From positions 5,064,939 to 5,128,938 of the forward strand of contig OZ252236.1 in the NCBI GenBank assembly GCA_965249455.1: 64,000 nt of DNA. The letters run 5' to 3'. The DNA comes from Jiulongibacter sp024742395 (GTDB taxonomy: Bacteria; Bacteroidota; Bacteroidia; Cytophagales; Spirosomataceae). Made by a program: the position numbers and the translations under genes. Shown here piece by piece: positions 1-9,332 of this stretch (its first letter is position 1; each line of letters starts with the position of its first letter). Under the pieces are notes generated by a model, which did no database searches, had not been told where the DNA came from, and saw only the letters and a list, made by a program, of their open reading frames with translations.

Positions 1-1657
1 GCTTGATATCCATGGTTTGAAAGAAGTTTTCCCTGGCCAAATTCAAGTTAACAATTTGACCGTCATCTGAGGTTCTGCCTTTTGGAAAAAGTAATTGATC
101 ATACCAAATATTCTCCGAAGGGATGAATTCTGTTCCTGTAACCTCCTCTACGGAGCTAAGATTTTCCAGATCATTCTTTAATACCTGATAATTCTCCATA
201 GCTTTTGAAGTCTTAAGTGGTACCACCAATTTTTGGTACTGTGAGAAACCCAAATCCTTTTTATTCAGATGGGTAATTTGGTTAGTTATGACTGACACAG
301 CATAAATCAGTAAGAAGACCATAACGAATTGAAATACTACAAGCCCATTTCTAAATAGAAACGCCCTCTTCCCAGTTTTAAAACTCTGTTTAAGTATCCT
401 GATTGGGTCCATCACAGATAAATACATAGCCGGATAAGACCCTGAAATCAAACCGGTCACCAGTCCTAATAAAACTATAGTAATCAACATCTTAAGGGAA
501 AGTATATCCTGTAAAATCAATGAACCATTTAATAGTTCATTCATTGAAGGTAGCATGATGATTAAAATCGGCAGAGCCAATAACACTGAAAAAATAGAAA
601 TCATAATTGACTCTATTAAAAACTGATACACCAAAGCTTTGCTTGCAGCACCATTCACCTTGCGTACGCCTATCTCCTTGGCTCTTTTGGTGGCCTGAGC
701 AGTAGTTAAGTTGATATAATTTATGCAGGCCATCAATTGAATAAAAAAGGCAATCCCCATTAGCAAATAGAGATACTTAATATCTGACGTTTTACCCAAT
801 GGATTGGAATATTCGCTTGACCTCAAATTGATATCTTTTATGGCCAGCAGTCCCAAACTTTTATCCATGGAGATAGACCGCAAATAATCACCGGCATTTT
901 TTTCCAGAAAACCCGGCAGCTTGCTTTCCAGTGAGGTTAAAGTAGTATTAGGATGAACTTTAAGATAAGTATGAACAAAATTATTGGTTCCTAATTCACT
1001 GGAGCCAGCTACATAAGAGCCCATGCCCGTGCTGGGCATACTTATTATATAATTAGGTTTTAAATGTGTTTTAATTCCTTTGTCGTCTAATACTCCGGTT
1101 ACCTGAGCAATAAAATGGTCGTCACCATTTGATACCTCAATGGCCTTTCCTAAAGGATTCTGTTCTCCGAAAAGCTTATCTTTTAATGCGGTAGAAAGTA
1201 CAATGGTATTCGGTTTATCTAAAGCTGTTTTTCTATCGCCAAGCAATAAGTGAAAACTGAATACATCGAAAAAAGTAGAATCAGCCAAATAGCCCATCTT
1301 CTCAAAAACCGCCTGCTCCGCCTTCTCCGGTTTCATTAAAAACTCATTACTTCCTAAGTCAACCACCCGGGTCTGAACCTCAATTTCTTCAAAATCCCGT
1401 TGCAATGCAGGGCCAATGCCCGGAGAAGCGGTTATAGAAACAAAATCTGCAGTACCTGAGTGTTTGTTTGTAGTAGTTACTTTAAATATCTGCTGATATC
1501 CTTCAAATTCTTCCTCAAAACCGAATTGAGACTGCACAAAGGCCAGAATGCCTAAGCAGCAAACCGTACCAACCAATAAACCCACAAGGTTTATCAGTCC
1601 GTATGATTTAAAATTGACCAAATTCCTCCAGGCTATTTTGATATAGTTACGTATCAT
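1..1657 (-). CDS. FtsX/MacB-like ABC transporter permease, 3' end cut by window edge
   Basis: This reading frame is open from an ATG at 1657 to the window edge, about 552 codons, so the C-terminal third is missing. The product starts MIRNYIKIAWRNL, the N-terminus shared by every permease in this array, followed by a transmembrane segment and a periplasmic MacB-type domain. The cytoplasmic motif TKRAKEIGVRKVNG lies before the FtsX membrane core, and a second membrane segment precedes the second periplasmic domain. By family knowledge these are inner-membrane permeases that work with a MacB/LolD-type ATPase. It is the sixth permease in the row and the last in the direction of transcription. It is separated from its neighbour by 228 bp that contain a decayed permease tail. 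The substrate is unknown. Confidence 0.9.
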   Translation of the reverse strand, partial: MIRNYIKIAWRNLVNFKSYGLINLVGLLVGTVCCLGILAFVQSQFGFEEEFEGYQQIFKVTTTNKHSGTADFVSITASPGIGPALQRDFEEIEVQTRVVDLGSNEFLMKPEKAEQAVFEKMGYLADSTFFDVFSFHLLLGDRKTALDKPNTIVLSTALKDKLFGEQNPLGKAIEVSNGDDHFIAQVTGVLDDKGIKTHLKPNYIISMPSTGMGSYVAGSSELGTNNFVHTYLKVHPNTTLTSLESKLPGFLEKNAGDYLRSISMDKSLGLLAIKDINLRSSEYSNPLGKTSDIKYLYLLMGIAFFIQLMACINYINLTTAQATKRAKEIGVRKVNGAASKALVYQFLIESIMISIFSVLLALPILIIMLPSMNELLNGSLILQDILSLKMLITIVLLGLVTGLISGSYPAMYLSVMDPIRILKQSFKTGKRAFLFRNGLVVFQFVMVFLLIYAVSVITNQITHLNKKDLGFSQYQKLVVPLKTSKAMENYQVLKNDLENLSSVEEVTGTEFIPSENIWYDQLLFPKGRTSDDGQIVNLNLARENFFQTMDIK

Positions 1658-1795
1658 AATTCTAGTATTTAAAGCATTTTGGGTGTTATAAGTAATATGT
1701 CTCTATCTCGCTTCCAGGAGAATCCTATTCACTTCTAAAGCTCATGACAAGATCCTTTTTTTCCGCTTTGATATCCTGAAAACTTTGTTAAATAC
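1655..1795. repeat. Direct repeat, copy 1 (partner 4241-4383)
   Basis: The start codon, upstream spacer and relic permease tail here align with 4241-4383. The start codon, the spacer motif TTATAAGTAATATGTCTC and then CCTATTCACTTCT occur in the same order and spacing. This indicates that a tail-spacer-head segment was duplicated. Confidence 0.75.
1725..1784 (-). pseudogene. Decayed 3' end of an FtsX-like permease
   Basis: Read on the minus strand, about 20 codons give SFQDIKAEKKDLVMSFRSE followed by TAG. This aligns with the true permease C-terminus SFQAIKAALMDPVKSLRSE found at 4312-4370. An in-frame TAA lies two codons upstream of the aligned part and no other homologous sequence follows, so only the tail of a lost permease remains between two live ones. 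Confidence 0.7.
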
Positions 1796-1811
1796 AACTT
1801 ACTAGATGCAT

Positions 1812-1827
1812 TGCAAGTGCTATGCTA
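1812..1827 (-). promoter_or_regulatory. Weak sigma-54-like element upstream of the last permease
   Basis: The minus strand reads TAGCATAGCACTTGCA. The -12 half (TTGCA) is perfect and the spacing is right, but the -24 half is TAGCAT instead of TGGCAC. It would start a transcript running through the relic tail into the permease at 1657. This is a low-confidence inference. Confidence 0.25.
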
Positions 1828-1885
1828 TGCCCCGGCAGTAGAATTGATTTAACTTTATTATGTATATAATAGAATGGTTTTGAGT

Positions 1886-4243
1886 TTATTCATTTCTCAA
1901 ACTATCAACAGGATTCATTAATGATGTTTTTATCACTTGAAAGCCAATGGTAAATAGTGTAATCATAACAGATCCTATGGCGGTCATAATAAAAACTCCC
2001 CAACTGATATTAATTCTGTAAGTATATTTTTGTAGCCACTCAGTCATGAAGTACCATGAAACAGGAGCTGCAATCAAACATGCCAACAGAACCAAAACAA
2101 GAAACTCTCTGGTCAACAGCTGTAAGAGACTGCCTACCGATGCACCCAATACCTTACGAATACCAATCTCTTTGGTACGTTGCTCTGCAACGAAACTAGC
2201 TAAACTAAATAGACCTATACTTGATATAAATATTCCAATGAAAGTGAAAAATAAAGAGAGTTTGCTCAGCATTGCCTCCGTCTTGTATTCACTTTTAAAA
2301 ACATCTTCAAGCAGAGTATACTCAAACGGATAATCAATGTGATTTTTATCAAAAGCAGCTTTCACTTGTGCAATCTGATTAGCCAAATTATCATTATCAC
2401 TTAATTTTATATAGTAATGCTGACCCACATTTTCAGAGTACATCATAACTAAAGGCTGTATTTTAGACTGCAAATTATCGTTATGAAAATCGTCCAAAAC
2501 ACCAATAATACGCCCCTCTCCATTCCACATTTTTAGCTTTTGACCTATGACATTTTCAAGTGAATACCCCATGAGATTCATAGCCGTGGAATTAATTATA
2601 TAATTTGAAGAGTCTGTATTACTGTTAAAATTCCTGCCAGCCAGCATTCTGATTTCCATAGTAGGTATAAACTCAGAATCACATCGAAAAATTTTAAAAA
2701 TCGTAGACGAGTTGGCAGGCTTTCCATTCCAAACTGGATCTGTGGTAGTAATAGGAATAGTGAAAACATTACTTCCCGCAAAAGTCATATTCTTCACAAA
2801 TGGCAATTGCCTTACATCATTCTTTAAACCTTCATAGTGTTTAACAATTTCATCATTTTGATTAATTACTAGTATATTATTCTTATTAAACCCCAGGTTC
2901 TTCTTATTGATAAAATCCATTTGTTTGTAAACTAATACACTCCCTATCACCAGAAGAATAGCTGTTGAAAATTGACCTGTTACTAAAATTTTACGGAGCA
3001 AGGCACCATTCGAATTTATAGAAACTCCGCCCTTCAGTGCCTTTATAGGCTTTACTTTAGAAAACCTATACGCCGGATAACTCCCTGCCACTAACCCCGT
3101 AATAACAGTAAGGATAATTAAGGCTAAAAGAAAAGCTGGATCAATTGGCATCAGCGAAATTGATTTGCCTGTTACCTGATTAAAAAGCGGCATAGATAGA
3201 AATAATAGAAAGAAAGCCAGAATCATGGATATACATGAAGTTATAATTGCTTCAGAAATAAACTGAACAACCAAACTGGACTTCAATGCTCCTACTGATT
3301 TTCTTACCCCTATTTCTTTTCCCCTTATAGTGGATTTAGCTATAGATATATTAATAAAATTTATACATGCCATGGCCAGAATAAACAAGGCTATTAAGCC
3401 AAAAAGGGTTACTTGCCATATTTTCCCACCTACATTTTTACCGTTTTCAAAATCACTATGTAGCCTTAGTTTTGAGTATTGATAAATGAAAGGAGAGGTA
3501 GTACATTGGCCGCAATTCTTTTGTATCAAACCCGATATTTTTCTATTTACCTGTTCCTTCATTTTGTAGGACTTAAGCATCAATAGCGTAGAAATAGCCC
3601 CACTTTGCCAATTTTGCGTCCAGGGATTCTCCTTTAAATAAAGTTCTATCGGGAGTACATAGTCAACTCGTAAAGATGAGTTATCAGGAACATCATTAAA
3701 AACACTATTGACTTGCAAGGTATGTTTAGAGCCTACAATGAGCATTTTACCTATAGGATCTTCATTTTTAAACAGCTTTTCAGATAACTTTTTTGATATC
3801 GAAACAGAATTGACTCCACTTAAAGGCACCTCCTTACTCCCGTTTATAATATTGAAGCTTAAAATCTTAAAGAACGCAGAATCAGCATAAATTCCATTTT
3901 CTATAAAGCTTTCGGTTTCATGTTTAATTAACAGATCGGTTGGAAAACTTTGATGAGACACCAATTCTACTTCTGGTATTTCATTTTTTATTGCCTCTTT
4001 TAATTTGGATGGAGTCGCAGGATAAGTTTCTACTTTCCCATCTTCATAGGTATTATTTACGAGTACTTTAAAAATTCTGTCTGTATTAGAATAGTGTTTA
4101 TCAAAAGATAACTCATCCCATATCCATAAACCAATGAGAAGAGTTACAGTCATTCCAACAGCAAGTCCACTTATATTAATCAAAGAATAAAGTCTATTTC
4201 TGACTATATTTCTCCAGGCTATTTTAATATAGTTACGTATCAT
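1886..4243 (-). CDS. FtsX/MacB-like ABC transporter permease
   Basis: A predicted inner-membrane permease of 785 residues if it starts at 4243. That ATG is preferred over the one at 4270 because all paralogues begin M(I/L)(R/K)NYIK(I/V)A(W/F)RN. Architecture: a first membrane helix around residues 18-40, a periplasmic MacB_PCD domain, the cytoplasmic loop IRGKEIGVRKSVGAL, an FtsX membrane core, a second helix, a second periplasmic domain, AEQRTKEIGIRKVLGAS, three final helices and the tail NPVDSLRNE. Two MacB_PCD plus two FtsX units is usual for the ~800-residue Bacteroidota form. The RxKEIGxRK loops are probably where the ATPase couples (family inference). It lies 69 bp downstream of the next permease gene. 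The substrate cannot be read from sequence. Confidence 0.93.
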   Translation of the reverse strand: MIRNYIKIAWRNIVRNRLYSLINISGLAVGMTVTLLIGLWIWDELSFDKHYSNTDRIFKVLVNNTYEDGKVETYPATPSKLKEAIKNEIPEVELVSHQSFPTDLLIKHETESFIENGIYADSAFFKILSFNIINGSKEVPLSGVNSVSISKKLSEKLFKNEDPIGKMLIVGSKHTLQVNSVFNDVPDNSSLRVDYVLPIELYLKENPWTQNWQSGAISTLLMLKSYKMKEQVNRKISGLIQKNCGQCTTSPFIYQYSKLRLHSDFENGKNVGGKIWQVTLFGLIALFILAMACINFINISIAKSTIRGKEIGVRKSVGALKSSLVVQFISEAIITSCISMILAFFLLFLSMPLFNQVTGKSISLMPIDPAFLLALIILTVITGLVAGSYPAYRFSKVKPIKALKGGVSINSNGALLRKILVTGQFSTAILLVIGSVLVYKQMDFINKKNLGFNKNNILVINQNDEIVKHYEGLKNDVRQLPFVKNMTFAGSNVFTIPITTTDPVWNGKPANSSTIFKIFRCDSEFIPTMEIRMLAGRNFNSNTDSSNYIINSTAMNLMGYSLENVIGQKLKMWNGEGRIIGVLDDFHNDNLQSKIQPLVMMYSENVGQHYYIKLSDNDNLANQIAQVKAAFDKNHIDYPFEYTLLEDVFKSEYKTEAMLSKLSLFFTFIGIFISSIGLFSLASFVAEQRTKEIGIRKVLGASVGSLLQLLTREFLVLVLLACLIAAPVSWYFMTEWLQKYTYRINISWGVFIMTAIGSVMITLFTIGFQVIKTSLMNPVDSLRNE

Positions 4244-4383
4244 AATTCTAGTTTTTAATGCATTTCGCATTGTTATAAGTAATATGTCTCTTTCTCACTT
4301 CTACGATCATCCTATTCACTTCTTAAGCTCTTGACAGGGTCCATTAATGCGGCTTTGATAGCCTGAAAACTCACTGTTAATAA
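4241..4383. repeat. Direct repeat, copy 2 (partner 1655-1795)
   Basis: This copy spans the live junction between two permease genes: the start codon of the one ending at 1886, the spacer, and the intact C-terminal codons of the one ending at 4312. Its partner at 1655-1795 keeps the same order with a decayed tail. Confidence 0.75.
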
Positions 4384-6714
4384 AGTAATTAAAATTGCTC
4401 CCACACCGGCTAAAAGAAAAATCCACCAGGCCATATTGGTTCTGTAGGTATACCTGCTCAAAAAGGCATCCATGCCCCACCAAGCCAAAGGCACAGCTAT
4501 AAACATGGAGATGCACACTAACCACACGAAGTCTTTTGAAAGCATGGCCCAAAGATTTGGTACAGAGGCCCCCAGAACTTTTCTTACTCCTATTTCTTTG
4601 GTACGTTGCTCTGCTACAAACGAAGCCAGACCGAATAAACCTAAACAACTGATCAGAATAGCCAGCACAGTAAATACACTTGCCAGAGAACCAATGCGTT
4701 CTTCCATGGCGAATTTCCGGCCATATTCTTCGTCAATAAACTGATAGTCAAAGGGAAGGCTAGGAAAATGCTCCTTAAAAACCCTTTCTATTGTAGTCAG
4801 ATTTTCTTTGGCAGACTTCTCTGGATTTAACCTAAGGTTATAAAAATTAGAATTCTCATACCGGTCAAAAGCATAGATAGCCTGTTTTACCGGCTCGTAA
4901 GGCGACTGGGCAATGATATCATCAACCACTCCCACAATAACCATAGGAGGGTCTGTGCTTTCTTCGTTATCGTCTCTTAACTGCAGACCTATAACATCCG
5001 TCTTGCCTATGTATTTTACAAAGGTCTTGTTCACAAGAATGGCATTAGAGTCTGTCGACAATTCTCTTGACAAATCTCTCCCTGCAATAATTTTCATTCC
5101 TAATGATTTGGCAAACTCCGGAGAGACTTCAGTCCAGGCAAAATCTTCCTGAAAGCCTTCAGGTTTACCTTCCCATAAAAAACCAGAACGGTTAGAATAG
5201 ACGTCTGTAGTGGGGCTACTGCTGGTAGACATCTCCACCACAGCACCACTGTTAAGAAACTGAGTTCTCATAAAATCTGCCTTACCACTGAACTCAGTAG
5301 ACATGGCGGGTAATTGAACCATTCCTTCTTTATTATAACCAATAGGTCTGTTCTTTGTATGATTTATCTGCCTCATGACTAAGGAGGTACCTATAATCAA
5401 GGCGATAGATACGGTAAATTGCATAACCACCATCACCTTTCTTGGAATGGCCGCTAGTTTACCTGCCTTAAATGTCCCTTTAAGAACCTTAACGGGCTGA
5501 AAGGAAGAAAGATACAGTGCAGGGTAACTGCCAGAAATTATAGCCGTAAAAGCAATAAAACTAAGGCTAGTCAGCCAAAAAGTACCCTTCAGCCATGGAA
5601 ACTCAATTTGTTTGTCGGCCAGATCATTAAAGGGATTCAAGAAGAGTAAAACCAAAATCAAGGCAATAACAAAGGCCAAAACCACCACCAAAAAAGATTC
5701 GCTTAGAAATTGATAAATTAATTGAGTTCGTAAAGAACCTATAGACTTTCTTATCCCCACTTCTTTAGCTCTTTTCTCTGATCGGGCTGTGCTCAAATTC
5801 ATGAAATTAATACAGGCCAAGAACAGCACAAAAAACCCTATGACTCCAAAGAGCCAAACCAATTGAATTCTGCCACCGGCTTGTACACCATTCTCAAACA
5901 ATGATCTCAGATACCAATCTTTCATGGGATGTAAAATCAACGTTGGGTTATAGTCCTGAAAATCTTCTCCGGCTGCATCGTATTTTGCCTTGGCAATTAT
6001 TTTAGAAACCCCTTCTACAGTCTGATTCTCTTTCACCTGAGCAAACAACTGAAATGAATTGTTCCCCCAGCTATCCATTGAATTCTTAACCCATTCATTC
6101 TCTGCTACATATTGATCCCAGGGCATTAAATAATGGGTATCATAAAAGCTCGTATTGAATGGAAAATCTTCATAAACTGCCGTCACCTTCATATCGGTTC
6201 GGTTATTGACTTTTACGATTTCCCCTATCGCATCCTTTTCACCAAAAAGAGCTTTTGCCGTGGAAGCAGAAAGCATAATTGACTTCATCTCTTTTAAGCC
6301 CTGCTTTTGGCCCGCAATGACCTTTACGTCAAACATCTCTGGCCCGGCACTCTGCATATAATTACCCGTCTTGTTTATTGTAATATCGCCTGCTCTTAAG
6401 TATCGAGACTGTGTCCAGGTACTCATTACTATATGCTCAAAATACTGGTTGTAATTATTTTTTAACTCAAACTCTAATGGACGCGGTATGGCCTGACCAG
6501 TACTTACTGAGCCATTAAAAGTCTGACTCTGCCAAAACTGACCTATTTTATCCTTTTTAGAAAAATAGCTATCATGTGTAAGCTCACCGCTTACCCAAAG
6601 GCCGATCATGATGGTCACAGCCATCCCTAAAGCTAAGCCTAAGACATTGATAAGTGAATAGGTAGGGTGATTCAGAAGATTTCTCCAGGCTATTTTAATG
6701 TAGTTTTTAAGCAT
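4312..6714 (-). CDS. FtsX/MacB-like ABC transporter permease
   Basis: An 800-residue permease beginning MLKNYIKIAWRNL. Visible elements are helix 1 (about 20-42), a large periplasmic domain, the loop EKRAKEVGIRKSIGSL, a central group of helices around 285-390, PRKVMVVMQFTVSIALIIG leading into the second half, a second periplasmic domain, AEQRTKEIGVRKVLGAS, and the tail DPVKSLRSE. It is the closest neighbour-type paralogue of the permease ending at 1886, sharing its AEQRTKEIG loop. It is preceded by 178 bp that hold a TGTTC-N6-GAACA palindrome, so it may begin its own transcript. It presumably pairs with the ATPase encoded at 14325-15002. Confidence 0.94.
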   Translation of the reverse strand: MLKNYIKIAWRNLLNHPTYSLINVLGLALGMAVTIMIGLWVSGELTHDSYFSKKDKIGQFWQSQTFNGSVSTGQAIPRPLEFELKNNYNQYFEHIVMSTWTQSRYLRAGDITINKTGNYMQSAGPEMFDVKVIAGQKQGLKEMKSIMLSASTAKALFGEKDAIGEIVKVNNRTDMKVTAVYEDFPFNTSFYDTHYLMPWDQYVAENEWVKNSMDSWGNNSFQLFAQVKENQTVEGVSKIIAKAKYDAAGEDFQDYNPTLILHPMKDWYLRSLFENGVQAGGRIQLVWLFGVIGFFVLFLACINFMNLSTARSEKRAKEVGIRKSIGSLRTQLIYQFLSESFLVVVLAFVIALILVLLFLNPFNDLADKQIEFPWLKGTFWLTSLSFIAFTAIISGSYPALYLSSFQPVKVLKGTFKAGKLAAIPRKVMVVMQFTVSIALIIGTSLVMRQINHTKNRPIGYNKEGMVQLPAMSTEFSGKADFMRTQFLNSGAVVEMSTSSSPTTDVYSNRSGFLWEGKPEGFQEDFAWTEVSPEFAKSLGMKIIAGRDLSRELSTDSNAILVNKTFVKYIGKTDVIGLQLRDDNEESTDPPMVIVGVVDDIIAQSPYEPVKQAIYAFDRYENSNFYNLRLNPEKSAKENLTTIERVFKEHFPSLPFDYQFIDEEYGRKFAMEERIGSLASVFTVLAILISCLGLFGLASFVAEQRTKEIGVRKVLGASVPNLWAMLSKDFVWLVCISMFIAVPLAWWGMDAFLSRYTYRTNMAWWIFLLAGVGAILITLLTVSFQAIKAALMDPVKSLRSE

Positions 6715-6748
6715 GCTTGTTTCTTATTAATTTTCTTCTTTCTTCAAG

Positions 6749-6764
6749 TTCACACACCATGCCA
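6749..6764 (-). promoter_or_regulatory. Imperfect -24/-12 element upstream of a permease
   Basis: The minus strand reads TGGCATGGTGTGTGAA. The -24 half matches 5 of 6 positions, but the -12 half is GTGAA instead of TTGCA, so its key C is missing. It lies 35 bp upstream of the ATG at 6714 and 55 bp downstream of the palindrome at 6819-6834. Suggestive only. Confidence 0.25.
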
Positions 6765-6818
6765 TGATCATAAATGATTGACTATGTTCTATTTACGATA
6801 GCTACACGACTCCAAATT

Positions 6819-6834
6819 TGTTCACTATCGAACA
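6819..6834. promoter_or_regulatory. Palindrome TGTTC-N6-GAACA, candidate regulator site
   Basis: TGTTCACTATCGAACA lies about 105 bp upstream of the permease start at 6714. It has the same half-sites and spacing as the palindrome at 16438-16453 next to the response regulator gene. By inference it is a second binding site for that sigma-54 activator. Confidence 0.5.
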
Positions 6835-6892
6835 TTTCCACTTGATTTCGTACAGCATGAAGCCCTGGGGGCTTACTCATTCCTTTAACTTT

Positions 6893-9295
6893 CTACTCAA
6901 TCCTCATGGCATTCACCTGATTAGCTAAAGCAGCTCTAATAGAATGATAAGCTACTGCCAGCATAGTCAGAAAGAGCACCAACATAGCTGAATAAGCAAA
7001 CACCATCGGATTAATAGAAGTACGGTAAGTGAAAGTATCTAACCAACTATCTAAAAAATAGTAAGAGATAGGAAAGGCCAGAAGACAAGAAATACCTACT
7101 AAAATGAAAAAGCTTTTGGCCAGTAAGAACACGATTTGATGACTCTCTGCTCCCATTACTTTTCTAACTGCAATTTCCTTTTTACGCTGCTGAGTTGTAT
7201 AGGCTATTAAACCTAATAAACCCAAGAAAGCTAAAACGATAGTTAAGCCAGAGAAAGTAGAGAATAATTGCCCTCTTTTTTGATCTACTTCAAACTGAGC
7301 CTTGAAGTCCTCTTCCGCAAAAGAATACTCCATAGGTTCTTTAGGAAAGGACTTTTTATAGATTTTCTCGATAGCCGCTACCGAATTGGCAATGTCAGTG
7401 CCATCAACTTTAAACTGCATTGAGCCATTATTATGCGTGTAGGTAAGCATAAGTGGTTCTATCGGATTATAAATAGACCTCATGTGAAAGTCTTTCACTA
7501 CACCTATCACATATAAATACGGCTCTGCATCGTTCCCCTGATTTTTAATTCGTTTTCCAATGGCTCCTGAACCCCAGTTCATTTTACGAACGAAAGTCTC
7601 ATTCACTAATACATTGATACAAGAATCCGGCCTGTCAGAGAGCCTGAACTGTCGACCTTCAGCCATTTCTATCCCAAAGTTATCCAGGTAATTTTCATCT
7701 ATACCGAAATTATCTATTCCCTGCGAAATGAAACCTCCTTCTGTTTCTACTTCAAATAGATTGTAGTTCTGACCCGAGGTTCCCGGCGTATAATAAGAAG
7801 TAGAAACCTGCTTAATTTTGGGATTTTGAAGAGCCTCATTTTTAATAAATTCTAAAGTGCCCACATTTCTACTTTCTATAAAAGGAAGCGAGAGCACCAT
7901 TATATTTTCTTTGTCATAGCCTAAATCTCTGTTTTGCAGAAAACTTAATTGATTGTATATAATCCAGGTGGAAATAAGCATGATAATAGAAACTGTAAAC
8001 TGAACTACCACCAGGCTTTTGCGTAGTCCGGCATTTGATGATGCTTTTGAAAGTTTACCTTTCAGAACAACCAATGGATTAAATTTTGATAGAAAAAATG
8101 CGGGATAACTACCGCCAATAAATCCCGCAAGCAAAACGATGCCTAGGGTGTAGATCAGCGTTAGCGGCTGAAGCAGATAAGAGAAAGAAAACGTTTTACC
8201 TGAAATCTCATTAAAAGAAGGTAAAAGCAAAGCTATAAACAGTAAACTCAGGGCAAAAGACAAGAAAGAAAGCAACATGGATTCTGTTAAAAACTGAGCA
8301 ATGAGTTGCCCCTGCACTGAGCCCGAAACTTTTCGAATCCCTATTTCTTTGGCCCGTCTGGCTGAGCGGGCCGTGGTGAGGTTCATATAATTTATACAGG
8401 CAATTAATAGTAGCAATACTGCAATCGCAGAAAAAGTATAGATGTAATTTATGTTTCCTAATGGCTCTGGTTCGTACTTCAGCTTGCTTTTTAAATGAAT
8501 ATCTGTAATGGCTTGTGTATGATAGGTCATCGTCACCCCGAATGGCTCAAAAATAGATTGCTGATACTTAGGATAGATATCTGTAAGCTTTTTCTCGAAA
8601 GATGAAGGCTCAAAACCCGGTTTTAAGAGTACATAAGTAAGAGCCCCGAAATTACCCCATTGGCCGGGTCTGTTCAGAAAGTCTAGTGTGGAAATAGAAA
8701 TAAGTGAATTAAAAAGGACATGTGAATTTTCGGGCACATCTTCTATAACTCCGGTAACCTTATAAACAGCTGTACCTTCTCCTTCTAAAGATTTACCCAA
8801 GGCCTCCTCGGGCTTACCGAAAAACTTAAGAGCTGTTGATTTAGTTAATACAATATTATTTGGCCCTTCGAGTGCTGTTTTGGGGTCTCCCACTATAAAT
8901 GGATGCGTAAAAACTGCGAATGCATTGCTATCAGCAAAAAACACCTTCTCAATATATAACTCCTTTCCATTGTTTTTCAACAAGGTGTTTTCATTGCCCG
9001 GCAAATACCTGACGGCTTGTTCTACCTCACTGTAATCAGTCATAAGTGCCGGCCCCATAACCATAGGACTAATGGCCACCATGTCTGTTTTATCCGGCTC
9101 AACAAGTTCAGAACTTATTCGGTAAATTCTGTCTCCTTTTTCATGGTAATTGTCAAAACTCAATTCGTCTTTGACATAATAAAACAAGAGCAAACTAAAG
9201 GTTAGCCCTATAGTCAAACTGAGAATGTTCAGAGCGGTGAAACTCTTATCCATTAAGAGATTTCTCCAAGCTATTTTAATGTAATTCTTAAGCAT
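6893..9295 (-). CDS. FtsX/MacB-like ABC transporter permease
   Basis: An 800-residue permease starting MLKNYIKIAWRNLLMDKSF. Helix 1 is around residues 21-43. The first coupling loop is ARRAKEIGIRKVSGSV, the second-half entry is LRKSLVVVQFTVSIIMLIS, and the second loop is TQQRKKEIAVRKVMGAE. The tail is NQVNAMRIE, the most divergent C-terminus in the set. Its upstream spacer is only 37 bp and carries a 25-bp leader that is almost identical to the one ahead of the permease at 14155, so it is probably cotranscribed with its upstream neighbour. Below the stop, at 6857-6871, a short GC-rich hairpin (AGCCC/GGGCT) may mark a processing or partial termination point. Confidence 0.94.
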   Translation of the reverse strand: MLKNYIKIAWRNLLMDKSFTALNILSLTIGLTFSLLLFYYVKDELSFDNYHEKGDRIYRISSELVEPDKTDMVAISPMVMGPALMTDYSEVEQAVRYLPGNENTLLKNNGKELYIEKVFFADSNAFAVFTHPFIVGDPKTALEGPNNIVLTKSTALKFFGKPEEALGKSLEGEGTAVYKVTGVIEDVPENSHVLFNSLISISTLDFLNRPGQWGNFGALTYVLLKPGFEPSSFEKKLTDIYPKYQQSIFEPFGVTMTYHTQAITDIHLKSKLKYEPEPLGNINYIYTFSAIAVLLLLIACINYMNLTTARSARRAKEIGIRKVSGSVQGQLIAQFLTESMLLSFLSFALSLLFIALLLPSFNEISGKTFSFSYLLQPLTLIYTLGIVLLAGFIGGSYPAFFLSKFNPLVVLKGKLSKASSNAGLRKSLVVVQFTVSIIMLISTWIIYNQLSFLQNRDLGYDKENIMVLSLPFIESRNVGTLEFIKNEALQNPKIKQVSTSYYTPGTSGQNYNLFEVETEGGFISQGIDNFGIDENYLDNFGIEMAEGRQFRLSDRPDSCINVLVNETFVRKMNWGSGAIGKRIKNQGNDAEPYLYVIGVVKDFHMRSIYNPIEPLMLTYTHNNGSMQFKVDGTDIANSVAAIEKIYKKSFPKEPMEYSFAEEDFKAQFEVDQKRGQLFSTFSGLTIVLAFLGLLGLIAYTTQQRKKEIAVRKVMGAESHQIVFLLAKSFFILVGISCLLAFPISYYFLDSWLDTFTYRTSINPMVFAYSAMLVLFLTMLAVAYHSIRAALANQVNAMRIE

Positions 9296-9302
9296 AGTTT
9301 TT

Positions 9303-9327
9303 CAGTTTTGTGTTTTGACTATTTAAA
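9303..9327 (-). repeat. Conserved permease leader, copy 1 (partner 14163-14187)
   Basis: On the plus strand it begins CAGTTTTGTGTTTTG and ends CTATTTAAA. It differs at one position from 14163-14187. Both lie about 7 bp upstream of a permease start codon, so they form the translated leader region of two paralogues. They are either a duplication remnant or a conserved translation element. Confidence 0.7.
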
Positions 9328-9332
9328 AGGTG

